This document shows positions 8,720 to 17,066 of a DNA stretch of 64,000 bases, in pieces. The translations under genes were made by a program, and so were the position numbers. The stretch spans positions 62,001 through 126,000 of the forward strand of contig JAVBSL010000010.1 of NCBI GenBank assembly GCA_031556725.1, read 5' to 3'. Origin of the DNA: UBA935 sp031556725 (GTDB taxonomy: Bacteria; Bacillota; Clostridia; Lachnospirales; Lachnospiraceae). The notes below the pieces were generated by a model. That model did no database searches and was not told the DNA's origin. It worked only from the letters and a program-made list of their open reading frames with translations. Every line of letters starts with the position of its first letter. Positions within the stretch are counted from its first letter, which is position 1.

Positions 8720-10444
8720 TTACTCATAAATCGCAAGGGGTATCTCCACAAAGTAAGGATCAAACGCTTCTTCGTGAAAGTATTCCTTCGGAAATAAATC
8801 TCTATCATAATAATTGATCAAATATATTGCCTTCTTATTTACATCAATATTGTCTAAGTCACCGGCCTTTATATATTGGTATTGAACTTTGTAGGGAAAA
8901 TAATTCCGATCATTTGACTGGTTTGTTTTTCCCTGACAGTATAAAGCATCTAAATCGTGGACGAACATTGTATATATCTCACTTACATCAGCACTTCCAT
9001 CATATTGTGTGTCGGTAGTAATATAATAAACATCACATTCCTTATCCGCAATATACTCAAGCGCACCTTTCAAATGATAGCTATAGCATTCAGGGCCACT
9101 CCACGCCTTGGCAAAAGAAGTAAAGTATGTGGCAATAAACAATACATTCATACAAAGCAATAATAATATTGCTGTTGAAAAAAGCCTTTTAGACTTTTCC
9201 CATACGAAAAGCAGTCCGAATAAAACAAGGCACATATGCATATAGTGAAAAATATTTATCCGCCAGGTATTTACGATCATTGTAATAAATCCTGATACAA
9301 AAGCCACTGCTCCATATATTGCGATTCCGATATATTTTGCCCTTTGAACAGAATTCTCTTCCCTCTTAATCAGCTTAACTAAATAATATACTCCTAAAAA
9401 AGAAAAGGGAATCATGCAGCGATATACCGTACCGAAGGTAGGTACTGCATTCCAATAATGATCTGACTTTTGCAAAACGACCAGAGAAAATAAAGCTTCC
9501 GCATTTTCTTTTAAGGTCCTCCACGGATGTTCCGAAAAAAACAGAAGGTCTCCTCCCCTTATGCTCTTTGTAAATGAGGGAATTGTTATTAACGGGGTTG
9601 TAATTTCCGGAAGACCTAATGCACTGAATACCATGGCCAGAAAAAATGGCAGTGAAACCACCAGATAGATTAAGATTGATATTATAACGGTTTTAACACT
9701 TATAACTTTCTTATAAAACAAATAAATACAAAATAATAACAGAAACACCGGCACCGTATATAGTGAAACACCATAACAGTAGTGACTCAGCCCGAAAATA
9801 ACCATGGAAATAAATATAAACTTCGTCTGTTTTAAGCCTTTAATAAGCAAAAATAATCCCATTATAAAAAAGTGAGGAAATAAGTTCGCATCCAATGACC
9901 ATCTGCTTTGGATAAAATGCCACGGATTAAAACATACAATAAAGAATGCCAACAGGGCCGGCATCTCTCCCCAAATTTCCTTTATTAACTTATAAAAAAC
10001 AAGCATTCCCACTATGCTGACCACCAGTGAGGGAATCGCCATGGTCGCTTGCGATACACCAAATAGAGCAAATACCGGAACCAGCAGATAATCTAACATG
10101 GCACTTTGCTGGCTATAAGTCCAAGCCGTAAAGTGAACCGGGTATCTCATTCCCAGCCGATCAGTCCCATACTTTATTAATGCCTGTGCATCCAATGCTG
10201 ATAATGCGCTGTCCTGATTAAGACCACCCGGAATAATTCCCAATTTCCATACTCTAAGTACTACCGCTAAGATCAGCAGCAGCCAAAATACTATTTTATG
10301 ATTTTGCTGTATTATTTTAAATGCTCCGGTAGACTCCTGCAGATTATCTACGGTCTTTTTACGTGATACCCAAAATTCTAAATAAAGCATATAGCAAACA
10401 ATCAGCATGGAAATGCCACATGTTACAATACTTACAATATCCAT
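8720..10444 (-). CDS. GT39/ArnT-like GT-C glycosyltransferase, copy 1
   Basis: A 574-residue paralog of the downstream gene. It shares NQDSALSALDAQAL, FNPWHFIQSRWSLDANLFPH and HYCYGVSLYTVPVFLL, and a C-terminal soluble part with DVSEIYTMFVHDLDALY (DVSEIDTVYIHDLDSAY in the other copy). It has an extra N-terminal hydrophobic helix of about 20 residues and a linker before the shared core. Predicted to transfer a sugar from a polyprenyl-phosphate donor outside the membrane. The ribosome binding site before the ATG is weak. Divergence between the copies suggests they have different sugar or acceptor specificities. Confidence 0.82.
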   Translation of the reverse strand: MDIVSIVTCGISMLIVCYMLYLEFWVSRKKTVDNLQESTGAFKIIQQNHKIVFWLLLILAVVLRVWKLGIIPGGLNQDSALSALDAQALIKYGTDRLGMRYPVHFTAWTYSQQSAMLDYLLVPVFALFGVSQATMAIPSLVVSIVGMLVFYKLIKEIWGEMPALLAFFIVCFNPWHFIQSRWSLDANLFPHFFIMGLFLLIKGLKQTKFIFISMVIFGLSHYCYGVSLYTVPVFLLLFCIYLFYKKVISVKTVIISILIYLVVSLPFFLAMVFSALGLPEITTPLITIPSFTKSIRGGDLLFFSEHPWRTLKENAEALFSLVVLQKSDHYWNAVPTFGTVYRCMIPFSFLGVYYLVKLIKREENSVQRAKYIGIAIYGAVAFVSGFITMIVNTWRINIFHYMHMCLVLFGLLFVWEKSKRLFSTAILLLLCMNVLFIATYFTSFAKAWSGPECYSYHLKGALEYIADKECDVYYITTDTQYDGSADVSEIYTMFVHDLDALYCQGKTNQSNDRNYFPYKVQYQYIKAGDLDNIDVNKKAIYLINYYDRDLFPKEYFHEEAFDPYFVEIPLAIYE

Positions 10445-10448
10445 CTTC

Positions 10449-11459
10449 CTAATCTTCTTTCCGATAAGTTAAATACCAATCTACAAACTTGGCTATTCCT
10501 TCTTCCACAGGTGTGCCTGGACAAAATCCAAAATCATTCACAATATCACTGATATCGGCATAGGTCCGCGGCACGTCTCCCGGCTGCATGGGCAGAAACT
10601 CCTTTACTGCTTTTTTTCCCAGCTTCTGTTCTAACGTTTCAATAAAATCCATCAGTTTTTCCGGTTTATTATTGCCGATATTATATATTTTATAGGAAAC
10701 TCCCTGCTCATTTTCCCGGGGCGGATTGGATAAAATACGTTCGATTCCATCAATGATATCATCAATATAGGTAAAATCTCTATACATATCTCCATTGTTA
10801 TAAATCTGGATCGGTTCGCCGGACATGATTTTCTCTGCAAACTTGTAATAAGCCATATCCGGTCTTCCCATGGGCCCATATACAGTGAAGAAACGCAGGC
10901 CTGTAACGGGTATCTTGTACAGCTTGCTGTATGCATGAGCCATCAGTTCGTTGGACTTCTTGGTTGCCGCATATAAACTTACCGGCTCGTCCACCTGATC
11001 TTCGGTAGAAAACGGTACTTTTTTATTTTCCCCGTAAACAGAGCTGGATGAGGCAAATACCAGATGTTCTACCGGGTATTTACGGCAACATTCCAGGATA
11101 TGAAAAAATCCCTGAATGTTAGACTGGATATAGGAATCGGGATTGGTGATGCTGTAGCGCACCCCCGCCTGGGCTGCCAGATTAACAACAATCTGGGGGG
11201 AGTAACGCTGGAATACCTGTTCCAATTCTTCTTTATCTGCCAAGTCTCCTTTTATATAGGTAAAACCGGGGAACTGCTGCAGAATAGACAGTCTGCTTTC
11301 TTTCAGGGATATATCGTAGTAGTCATTCATATTGTCAAAGCCGATTACCTGGATGTTCTTTTCTAATAAGCTTTTGGCAAGCCAGAAGCCGATGAAACCG
11401 GCGGCGCCGGTAACAAGATAGGTTTTATTTGTTATTACACATTCTTTATTTATATTCAT
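10449..11459 (-). CDS. NAD-dependent epimerase, UDP-glucuronate 4-epimerase-like
   Basis: A short-chain epimerase of 336 residues with TGAAGFIGFWLA at the NAD site, FASSSSVYGEN, and the catalytic YAATKKSNE (YxxxK). The GFDNMNDYYDISLKESRL stretch after the first strand is characteristic of UDP-glucuronate 4-epimerases (GalE-like uronate branch). It would therefore convert UDP-GlcA, or a related UDP-amino-uronic acid, to the galacto form. The latter would suit the WbpB/WbpE-like genes upstream at 19-22 kb. GGGAG lies about 8 bases before the ATG. It follows the TagA-like gene by 4 bases. Confidence 0.87.
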   Translation of the reverse strand: MNINKECVITNKTYLVTGAAGFIGFWLAKSLLEKNIQVIGFDNMNDYYDISLKESRLSILQQFPGFTYIKGDLADKEELEQVFQRYSPQIVVNLAAQAGVRYSITNPDSYIQSNIQGFFHILECCRKYPVEHLVFASSSSVYGENKKVPFSTEDQVDEPVSLYAATKKSNELMAHAYSKLYKIPVTGLRFFTVYGPMGRPDMAYYKFAEKIMSGEPIQIYNNGDMYRDFTYIDDIIDGIERILSNPPRENEQGVSYKIYNIGNNKPEKLMDFIETLEQKLGKKAVKEFLPMQPGDVPRTYADISDIVNDFGFCPGTPVEEGIAKFVDWYLTYRKED

Positions 11460-11463
11460 TGTA

Positions 11464-12213
11464 CTATCTCCCAGTTAAAATCAGCCACATAAACTTAATA
11501 TTGGTAAAAAAGTATCTTTTATAAAGTCTTTTGGGATCTTGGGATAAACGATATAACCATTCCAGACACCATTCCTGCATCCATCGCGGAGCTCTTTTCA
11601 CCGTTCCGGCATGAAAATCAAAGGCTGCTCCCACACCCAGCATAATACCGTTAAAACAATCTTTATGCTCATACATCCACTTTTCCTGTTTTGGTGCACC
11701 TAAGCCCACCCAGATGTAATCGGCACCGGACTCTCTGATTTGTTCGACAATCTCTGCATCTTCTTCTTCGGAAAGGGGGCGAAAAGGAGGCGAAAACATA
11801 CCCGCTATGTGAATACCGGGGTATTGTTGTTCGATTTGTTTGCGTAAGGCTACCAGTGTCTCGGGGGTGCTTCCGTAAAAATAGTGGGAATCGCCTCGAT
11901 CCACACTTAAAGAAAGAATTTCCTGCATCAAATCAGGACCGGCCACTCTGGCGGCCTGCCGGTATCCTCGCATACGGCTTACCAGTGATAAGGGTTTCCC
12001 ATCGGGCAAAGCCATGGCGGCCTGATTCTGGATGTTTTGATATCCGGGGTCTTCATAAGCCATTACCGTGGTATGCACATTAGATATACAGATGTATTGC
12101 CCGATATATGCTTTTCTGTTTTCTGTTAGTTGTTTTACACTCTGCTGCATATTGGTTACTGCTATGTTGGTTCCCAGAATACTGCAGGTGGTTAATTGGA
12201 TGCTGCTATCCAT
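11464..12213 (-). CDS. WecG/TagA/CpsF-family glycosyltransferase (GT26)
   Basis: A 249-residue cytoplasmic transferase that normally adds N-acetylmannosamine or a uronic acid to a lipid-linked sugar. Seen in the sequence: NVHTTVMA carrying the conserved threonine, ALPDGKPL carrying the catalytic aspartate, YFYGSTPET, YIWVGLGAPKQEKWM and GVGAAFDFHAGTVKRAPRWM. The C-terminal basic segment (YRLSQDPKRLYKRYF) is the membrane-association part known from TagA. Length is normal. It is the first gene behind the promoter at 12264-12292, with AAAGGAT before the ATG, and would act as an early enzyme of a lipid-linked glycan. Confidence 0.92.
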   Translation of the reverse strand: MDSSIQLTTCSILGTNIAVTNMQQSVKQLTENRKAYIGQYICISNVHTTVMAYEDPGYQNIQNQAAMALPDGKPLSLVSRMRGYRQAARVAGPDLMQEILSLSVDRGDSHYFYGSTPETLVALRKQIEQQYPGIHIAGMFSPPFRPLSEEEDAEIVEQIRESGADYIWVGLGAPKQEKWMYEHKDCFNGIMLGVGAAFDFHAGTVKRAPRWMQEWCLEWLYRLSQDPKRLYKRYFFTNIKFMWLILTGR

Positions 12214-12263
12214 CAGATTACTATCCTTTTACCCTGAAGTAATTGTTCTCTAATACATTTTGC

Positions 12264-12292
12264 ATTATATCATATCTACACAATTGTGAAAA
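12264..12292 (-). promoter_or_regulatory. Candidate sigma-A promoter, extended -10
   Basis: On the minus strand, TTTTCA (12287-12292), 17 bases, then TATAAT (12264-12269), with TGA directly before it as an extended -10. It lies in the 105-base gap ahead of the TagA-like gene. No terminator-like hairpin is seen in the same gap, so read-through from the acylation cassette is also possible. Confidence 0.6.
12279..12288. repeat. Perfect 10-base palindrome inside the promoter spacer
   Basis: CACAATTGTG lies between the candidate -35 and -10 hexamers, a usual place for a repressor operator. It is short and AT-rich, so chance is possible. Confidence 0.3.
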
Positions 12293-12318
12293 CCTGTTAA
12301 ACTTAAAATTCCAAACTA

Positions 12319-13632
12319 TTAATATGCGTAAAAATACTCCTTAGCACTTTCACTACTACCTTTAACTGTGCAAATAATATGTAATATACCCGTTTCATCA
12401 GGAGAAATATTTATTAGTAAATTGGGGGCAAAATCTTCTATATAGTATTCCTCTCCTTCTTCCGGAATAGCACTTACTACAAATTCAAGATTCTCTGGAT
12501 GCGAAGCAACTATCGAAATGGTACTCTCTTCTCGAATTATGCCTAAAACTGAAGGTTCTAAACCTTCCAATTTATCATTAATATTTTTGTAGCTTATCTC
12601 ATCAAAAGAAAGTTCCTGGGAAACCAACTTAGCAAATAATTCAGAGAAAGCCTGTGCACCATACATATTTAAATGTGCCGAATCCTTGAACTGGTTAGCT
12701 GTAAACGCTATACTCTCTTCTTTCAATAAGTTAAAATCCCAAAATATTATTCCTGCATCATCCGCTATTTCTTGAACCATATTATGATATGAAATGTAAC
12801 CCTCCCCATAAATGTTTATCAAATATTCTGAAAACGGAGTGCATACTAGTGTAAGTTCTACATCTTCATTCTTACAAACTTTAACAATTTTATTTAAGTA
12901 TTGATACCAATCATCAGATATCTTATCTAAACTAATTATATTTTTACCATATCTATCGTCAAAATAACCATCTTCTACCCGATAACTACTTTCAACATAT
13001 CCCTTTCCAGCATACCATTCTGTATCATAATGCAAAAAATCATATTGATAGTTTCTATAGACATCGTTATTTTTTCGCTGCAAATTAGTCGCAATATAAT
13101 CTTTATCAAACAGTTTGTCCCAGTTACGTCTGGCTGGCAATACACTTTCAATTAAATAATCCGGCCTTGATACAATAAATTCACCCTTCGTAATCGTGGG
13201 CTTTATATAGTCGGCTATTATATAAGCCGAAAGCATATTAGAAAGAGTACGTTCCTCAATACCTGTATTCATAGCAATGATGGGACTAAGTTCCAAATAA
13301 ATTTGTTTAACGTCATAATTCATTAAGGCTTCTTTAATTATGTAATAAGAAACATCTATATCTTGAGAAGACGATCCTGAATTAAACGTATTGGCACCCA
13401 ATCCCTTATCTAATATTTCCGTATCAAAAGAACGGTAGCACAAAGACGCACCACAAAATAAGACATCTATATTTTCTTGATTGTAGAATTCTCGCATCAT
13501 GATACGCGTATAGCTACTTGTATTATCCACAGCCAAATAGCTTAATGCCAACCAAATACATACAAATATAGAACAGGTAGACAAAATTGCAACCACTCTT
13601 TTAATATATTTTTTTAGAGTTTCCTTTTTCAT
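12319..13632 (-). CDS. SGNH-hydrolase-like protein of a Dlt-like acylation cassette (DltD/AlgJ-type partner)
   Basis: A 437-residue protein with one N-terminal transmembrane helix (about 10-32) and the rest predicted outside the membrane. Block I of the SGNH fold reads DVLFCGASLCYRSFD, with the candidate nucleophile at Ser63. NTFNSGSSSQD follows, and the catalytic Asp-His pair is in KDSAHLNMYG (D317, H320). A beta-rich C-terminal domain of about 90 residues is added. DltD and AlgX/AlgJ-type proteins complete acyl transfer started by an MBOAT partner, and here the MBOAT gene ends at the base before this ATG. Translation is probably coupled, since no clear ribosome binding site is present. It may be an acyl transferase or an esterase. 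Confidence 0.75.
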   Translation of the reverse strand: MKKETLKKYIKRVVAILSTCSIFVCIWLALSYLAVDNTSSYTRIMMREFYNQENIDVLFCGASLCYRSFDTEILDKGLGANTFNSGSSSQDIDVSYYIIKEALMNYDVKQIYLELSPIIAMNTGIEERTLSNMLSAYIIADYIKPTITKGEFIVSRPDYLIESVLPARRNWDKLFDKDYIATNLQRKNNDVYRNYQYDFLHYDTEWYAGKGYVESSYRVEDGYFDDRYGKNIISLDKISDDWYQYLNKIVKVCKNEDVELTLVCTPFSEYLINIYGEGYISYHNMVQEIADDAGIIFWDFNLLKEESIAFTANQFKDSAHLNMYGAQAFSELFAKLVSQELSFDEISYKNINDKLEGLEPSVLGIIREESTISIVASHPENLEFVVSAIPEEGEEYYIEDFAPNLLINISPDETGILHIICTVKGSSESAKEYFYAY

Positions 13633-15111
13633 TTAAAAATGTGTATACGCAAATCCAGCAGTCGTATATCCCTCCCCATATATTCCTAAAAAAATTACCA
13701 ATGAAATGCCAAAAGCATAAATAAACCAGCGTATTGGAGCATTTAATTCTGAGATTCGCGTACGAACACTCTTTTGTTCTTGAAGTATGCTAATTACAAG
13801 AATCAATAAAAATCCAAGGGCCATAATATTAAAATTAATCTTATCAAGTCCCAAATTAAATAATGTTCCGTCAATAAGATTTACAAAGCGAAAATGCCCT
13901 AAAATCAATCGTGCAGCATCCTTGATTTGATATAAACTTGTTAATCTTGCAATCAATATCCCTGTACAAAAAATTACAGATGTACGGATCATTTGAAACA
14001 ATTTCCACGATGAGGCATCTGTGTTTATATGCAATAATTTGTTCACCTTCTTTATTTCATCTTCAAAAATAGTTGAAAATATAATAATAACTCCCCACAT
14101 AGCCCCCCATAAAATATAGTTTATGCCGGTTCCATGCCATAACCCTGTTAACATCCAAACTGCTGATAGGGCAATTACCTTCATAAGCGAATTTCCAAAT
14201 CGTTTACCTATATTTTTTCTGCTCCATCTGCCTATTTTCTTTACAGGTTGAGACATTACTATTGGAGTATATACATAATCCTTAAACCAGGAACCTAACG
14301 TAATATGCCACCTTCGCCAAAACTCTGCCGCACTCTTTGAAAAAAAAGGATGCTTAAAGTTTTCATCCATTTCTAAGCCAAGCATTTGAGTATATCCCAA
14401 AACAATATCCATATAGCCTGAAAAATCACAATAGAGTTCTAATGCGGCCAAAATCGAAGCAACAACTATTATACTACCGGAAAACTGAGATATATCTGTG
14501 AAAACAGTATTTGTAAGCATTGCCGCTCGATCAGCCAAAACGATTTTCTTAAAATAGCCATAAATCATTCTCTGACTTCCAAAGCATAAATTATCATATG
14601 ATAAGGTTCCGCCTTCATACATTTTGTTAGACAGCACCTCATGTCTTGTAATTGGTCCTTGTGAAATCTTAGGAAAAAATAATACATACAGTAAAAATTT
14701 AAAGAAGTTCTTATCTGCTGTGTCTTTTTCCCAATAAATATCTACCAGGTAACTGATTAATGAAAATGTAATATAAGAAGTTCCCAATGGGACTACTAAA
14801 AAACGATAGTCCCAACCACAATATGTCGATATTTTAGTAAGCGTCAGCCAGCCAATAACAACAATTGTTGCCACCGAAAAGAACACTCTCCTTTTCTTTG
14901 CTTCTACCGGAGATTTTTCAATGAAAATGCCCGCAAAAAAAGTAAACATCGCCGCTAATATCAAAGTTAGCAATGCTCGCTTACCCACCTCAAGATAAAA
15001 ATACAGACTTGCAAACAGTAAAACAATCCACCTATACTTTTTAGGTAATATGAAATAAACAACTAATGTTATAATTGCAAAAACGAAAAATCTTAATGAT
15101 ATTAAGCTCAT
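13633..15111 (-). CDS. MBOAT O-acyltransferase (DltB/AlgI family)
   Basis: A 492-residue membrane-bound O-acyltransferase with about eleven transmembrane segments. The family signatures are present: LYCDFSGYMDIVLG, then AEFWRRWHITLGSWF (His269), then LTGLWHGTGINYILWG with the active-site His326, the pair used by DltB and AlgI. Such proteins pass an acyl group from a cytoplasmic carrier across the membrane to an extracellular polysaccharide or teichoic acid. The carrier protein gene lies 35 bases upstream and the SGNH partner directly downstream. The thioester source is predicted to be the carrier protein rather than acetyl-CoA. Confidence 0.9.
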   Translation of the reverse strand: MSLISLRFFVFAIITLVVYFILPKKYRWIVLLFASLYFYLEVGKRALLTLILAAMFTFFAGIFIEKSPVEAKKRRVFFSVATIVVIGWLTLTKISTYCGWDYRFLVVPLGTSYITFSLISYLVDIYWEKDTADKNFFKFLLYVLFFPKISQGPITRHEVLSNKMYEGGTLSYDNLCFGSQRMIYGYFKKIVLADRAAMLTNTVFTDISQFSGSIIVVASILAALELYCDFSGYMDIVLGYTQMLGLEMDENFKHPFFSKSAAEFWRRWHITLGSWFKDYVYTPIVMSQPVKKIGRWSRKNIGKRFGNSLMKVIALSAVWMLTGLWHGTGINYILWGAMWGVIIIFSTIFEDEIKKVNKLLHINTDASSWKLFQMIRTSVIFCTGILIARLTSLYQIKDAARLILGHFRFVNLIDGTLFNLGLDKINFNIMALGFLLILVISILQEQKSVRTRISELNAPIRWFIYAFGISLVIFLGIYGEGYTTAGFAYTHF

Positions 15112-15146
15112 AATGGACTACCGCCCTCATTTATAAAGAATTATGT

Positions 15147-15377
15147 TTATCCCTCTATTATTTTTTTAACAAGAGCGATAATTGAATCCTTAGTCTTAAA
15201 ATTATCTTCTACAACATACTTGGCATTAATTTCTATGTCAAAAGCATCTTCTAATTCTGCAACTAAATCTACTGCCTGCAGCGAATCTAATAATCCGGCA
15301 TCAAAGAGATTATCTCCTTCATATGCTGGAATATCCTCATTAACCTCAGCTAAAAGTTCTAAAATTTTCTCTTCCAT
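15147..15377 (-). CDS. Acyl/aminoacyl carrier protein (DltC-like)
   Basis: A 76-residue acidic helical protein of standard carrier size. NLFDAGLLDSLQAVDLVAEL contains the phosphopantetheine attachment Ser32 in the DSL motif, and the SLQ form resembles DltC rather than fatty-acid ACP. Once modified it would carry the amino acid activated by the adenylation enzyme at 17067-18587. AAAGGA lies about 11 bases before the ATG. It stands between the formyltransferase-GNAT fusion and the MBOAT gene. Confidence 0.9.
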   Translation of the reverse strand: MEEKILELLAEVNEDIPAYEGDNLFDAGLLDSLQAVDLVAELEDAFDIEINAKYVVEDNFKTKDSIIALVKKIIEG

Positions 15378-15381
15378 TTTC

Positions 15382-17064
15382 TCAAAATCCTTTCATAAAT
15401 GTTATTTTTTGTGATGACGTTTTTTTATATTCATAATTTTCAAGCATTCTTTCCGGTGCACGATTACCTGTTTGTATCCATCCATAAAACTGGGGTGCCT
15501 GAGCTTGTATATCCTCATAATAAAACCGGTATAAATCATTTGTTATGCCAAGGCCCCTGGCACTAGGAAGCACAAACAAAAATTCTTCAGTAAATGTGTC
15601 ACCTTTTGCGGTAACTACAAGACCACCAGCTAATTGCTTTGAAGATTTAAAATTTGCGCTATAACATATTTTCCCCGCAAGGTAATCATTTGCGTCTTTT
15701 TCTTCCGGTAAAATATCTGTGTAAATATCAAAGCAATCTTTTATGGCTTCAAAAAATCCCTCTGGGATAACTTGTTTTGAAATTATTATATCCGCATTCT
15801 TTTCTTTATTTATTTGGGGCAGACCACTTTTAGACCACTTGTTAAATACAGCATATTTCTGCAGTCCTTTACCTGTAAGTAAATTCACAACTTTTTGCGT
15901 GTTTTCCGTTTCCTTTGTATAAAAATAGTCACATACTATCTTGCATTGAAGTTCTGGCACTTCGTACTTCTCCAAGTCGGCAATATAAAAATATAATCTG
16001 GCGAAGTCCCTTTCAAAGATAATCAGGTTCAAATACTTATCAGCTTTATATTCATAAAATAATTTACCCACGGAAATAAATTTCGCCAGGTCATGATCCG
16101 AATAATAAAGGTTTGTATCCAGTCTTCGTTTTACCGATTTCAAATTGCCAATGATCTCATATAAGTAATCCAAGTCATTAACTCCCCTCCCTAAATTTTC
16201 TAAGGATGACACTTCATATTTCAACATCAACATATGCTCTTCACCATATGGAAGATATATTGCACCGGATACATTTCCCTCATCAAACTTGTCCACAATT
16301 TTGTATTGCTTAATATAGATTAATTTATTATTATGAACCGTTCGTGCATAGGGAAGAACATTGGTTTTCCCATAATCTATTGAACGCAGCAATCTATAAA
16401 TATCCTCCGGATCATCCTCCAGACTGAAGCATCCCTCTCCGGGAATTTCGTAACTCTTATAATATCTTTGATCCTTTGAGATTTTCAGAGTTCTTGTCTT
16501 CGCCGAGTCTGTTAGCACGCCAATATATATATCTTCGAATGCTTCAAATGCAATACCCATTAATTTTGCAACTAATTCACAGGACTTTGTATCCTTAGTG
16601 ATTTCGCACTCCTTTTGGCTGATCACTTTACCTGTGCTAATATCCGATGTCACATAGTGCCATGTAATTCCAGTCTTGTCTTCCCCGGCGTAAATTGCCC
16701 AGCAAGGTGCATTTCTTCCCGGGTAAGCAGGCAGCAAAGCATTGTGAAAATTAATTATTGTAATATTTTCATTATTTATTAGCTTCGAAGAGAACATGTA
16801 GTTATTGCTTGTACTTATAATCAATGTCTTTTCGTCTGACTTGCTTAACTGCGCTATCAGATCGTTCTTATATTCACTCCTGAAACTATCTCTGGCATCC
16901 GCATCCACATATTTTTGGGCAGCATTAATTTCATGAATCTTGTGCTCAATATATTCTACTTGATATTTATATACATTGGCATAACTACGTACCAATTGCA
17001 ACACTTTTTCCGTCAATACGCCATAGCCTATTACAACCACACTTTTGTAATTTGTCGTATTCAC
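15382..17064 (-). CDS. Formyltransferase-like / GNAT-like two-domain fusion
   Basis: A 560-residue protein. Residues 1-210 resemble the N-terminal domain of methionyl-tRNA and sugar N-formyltransferases: INFHNALLPAYPGRNAP gives Asn105 and His107 of the catalytic triad. In SDISTGKVI the position normally held by the catalytic aspartate is Ser143, so this domain may be inactive or altered. About 210-410 is of unclear fold. Residues 430-560 look GNAT-like, with LFVLPSARGLGITNDLYRFY at the acyl-CoA loop and NRAPERMLENYEYKK at the end. The GTG start has AGGAGG ten bases upstream. A role in modifying the amino acid loaded on the neighbouring carrier is inference. Confidence 0.7.
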   Translation of the reverse strand: MNTTNYKSVVVIGYGVLTEKVLQLVRSYANVYKYQVEYIEHKIHEINAAQKYVDADARDSFRSEYKNDLIAQLSKSDEKTLIISTSNNYMFSSKLINNENITIINFHNALLPAYPGRNAPCWAIYAGEDKTGITWHYVTSDISTGKVISQKECEITKDTKSCELVAKLMGIAFEAFEDIYIGVLTDSAKTRTLKISKDQRYYKSYEIPGEGCFSLEDDPEDIYRLLRSIDYGKTNVLPYARTVHNNKLIYIKQYKIVDKFDEGNVSGAIYLPYGEEHMLMLKYEVSSLENLGRGVNDLDYLYEIIGNLKSVKRRLDTNLYYSDHDLAKFISVGKLFYEYKADKYLNLIIFERDFARLYFYIADLEKYEVPELQCKIVCDYFYTKETENTQKVVNLLTGKGLQKYAVFNKWSKSGLPQINKEKNADIIISKQVIPEGFFEAIKDCFDIYTDILPEEKDANDYLAGKICYSANFKSSKQLAGGLVVTAKGDTFTEEFLFVLPSARGLGITNDLYRFYYEDIQAQAPQFYGWIQTGNRAPERMLENYEYKKTSSQKITFMKGF

Positions 17065-17066
17065 TG

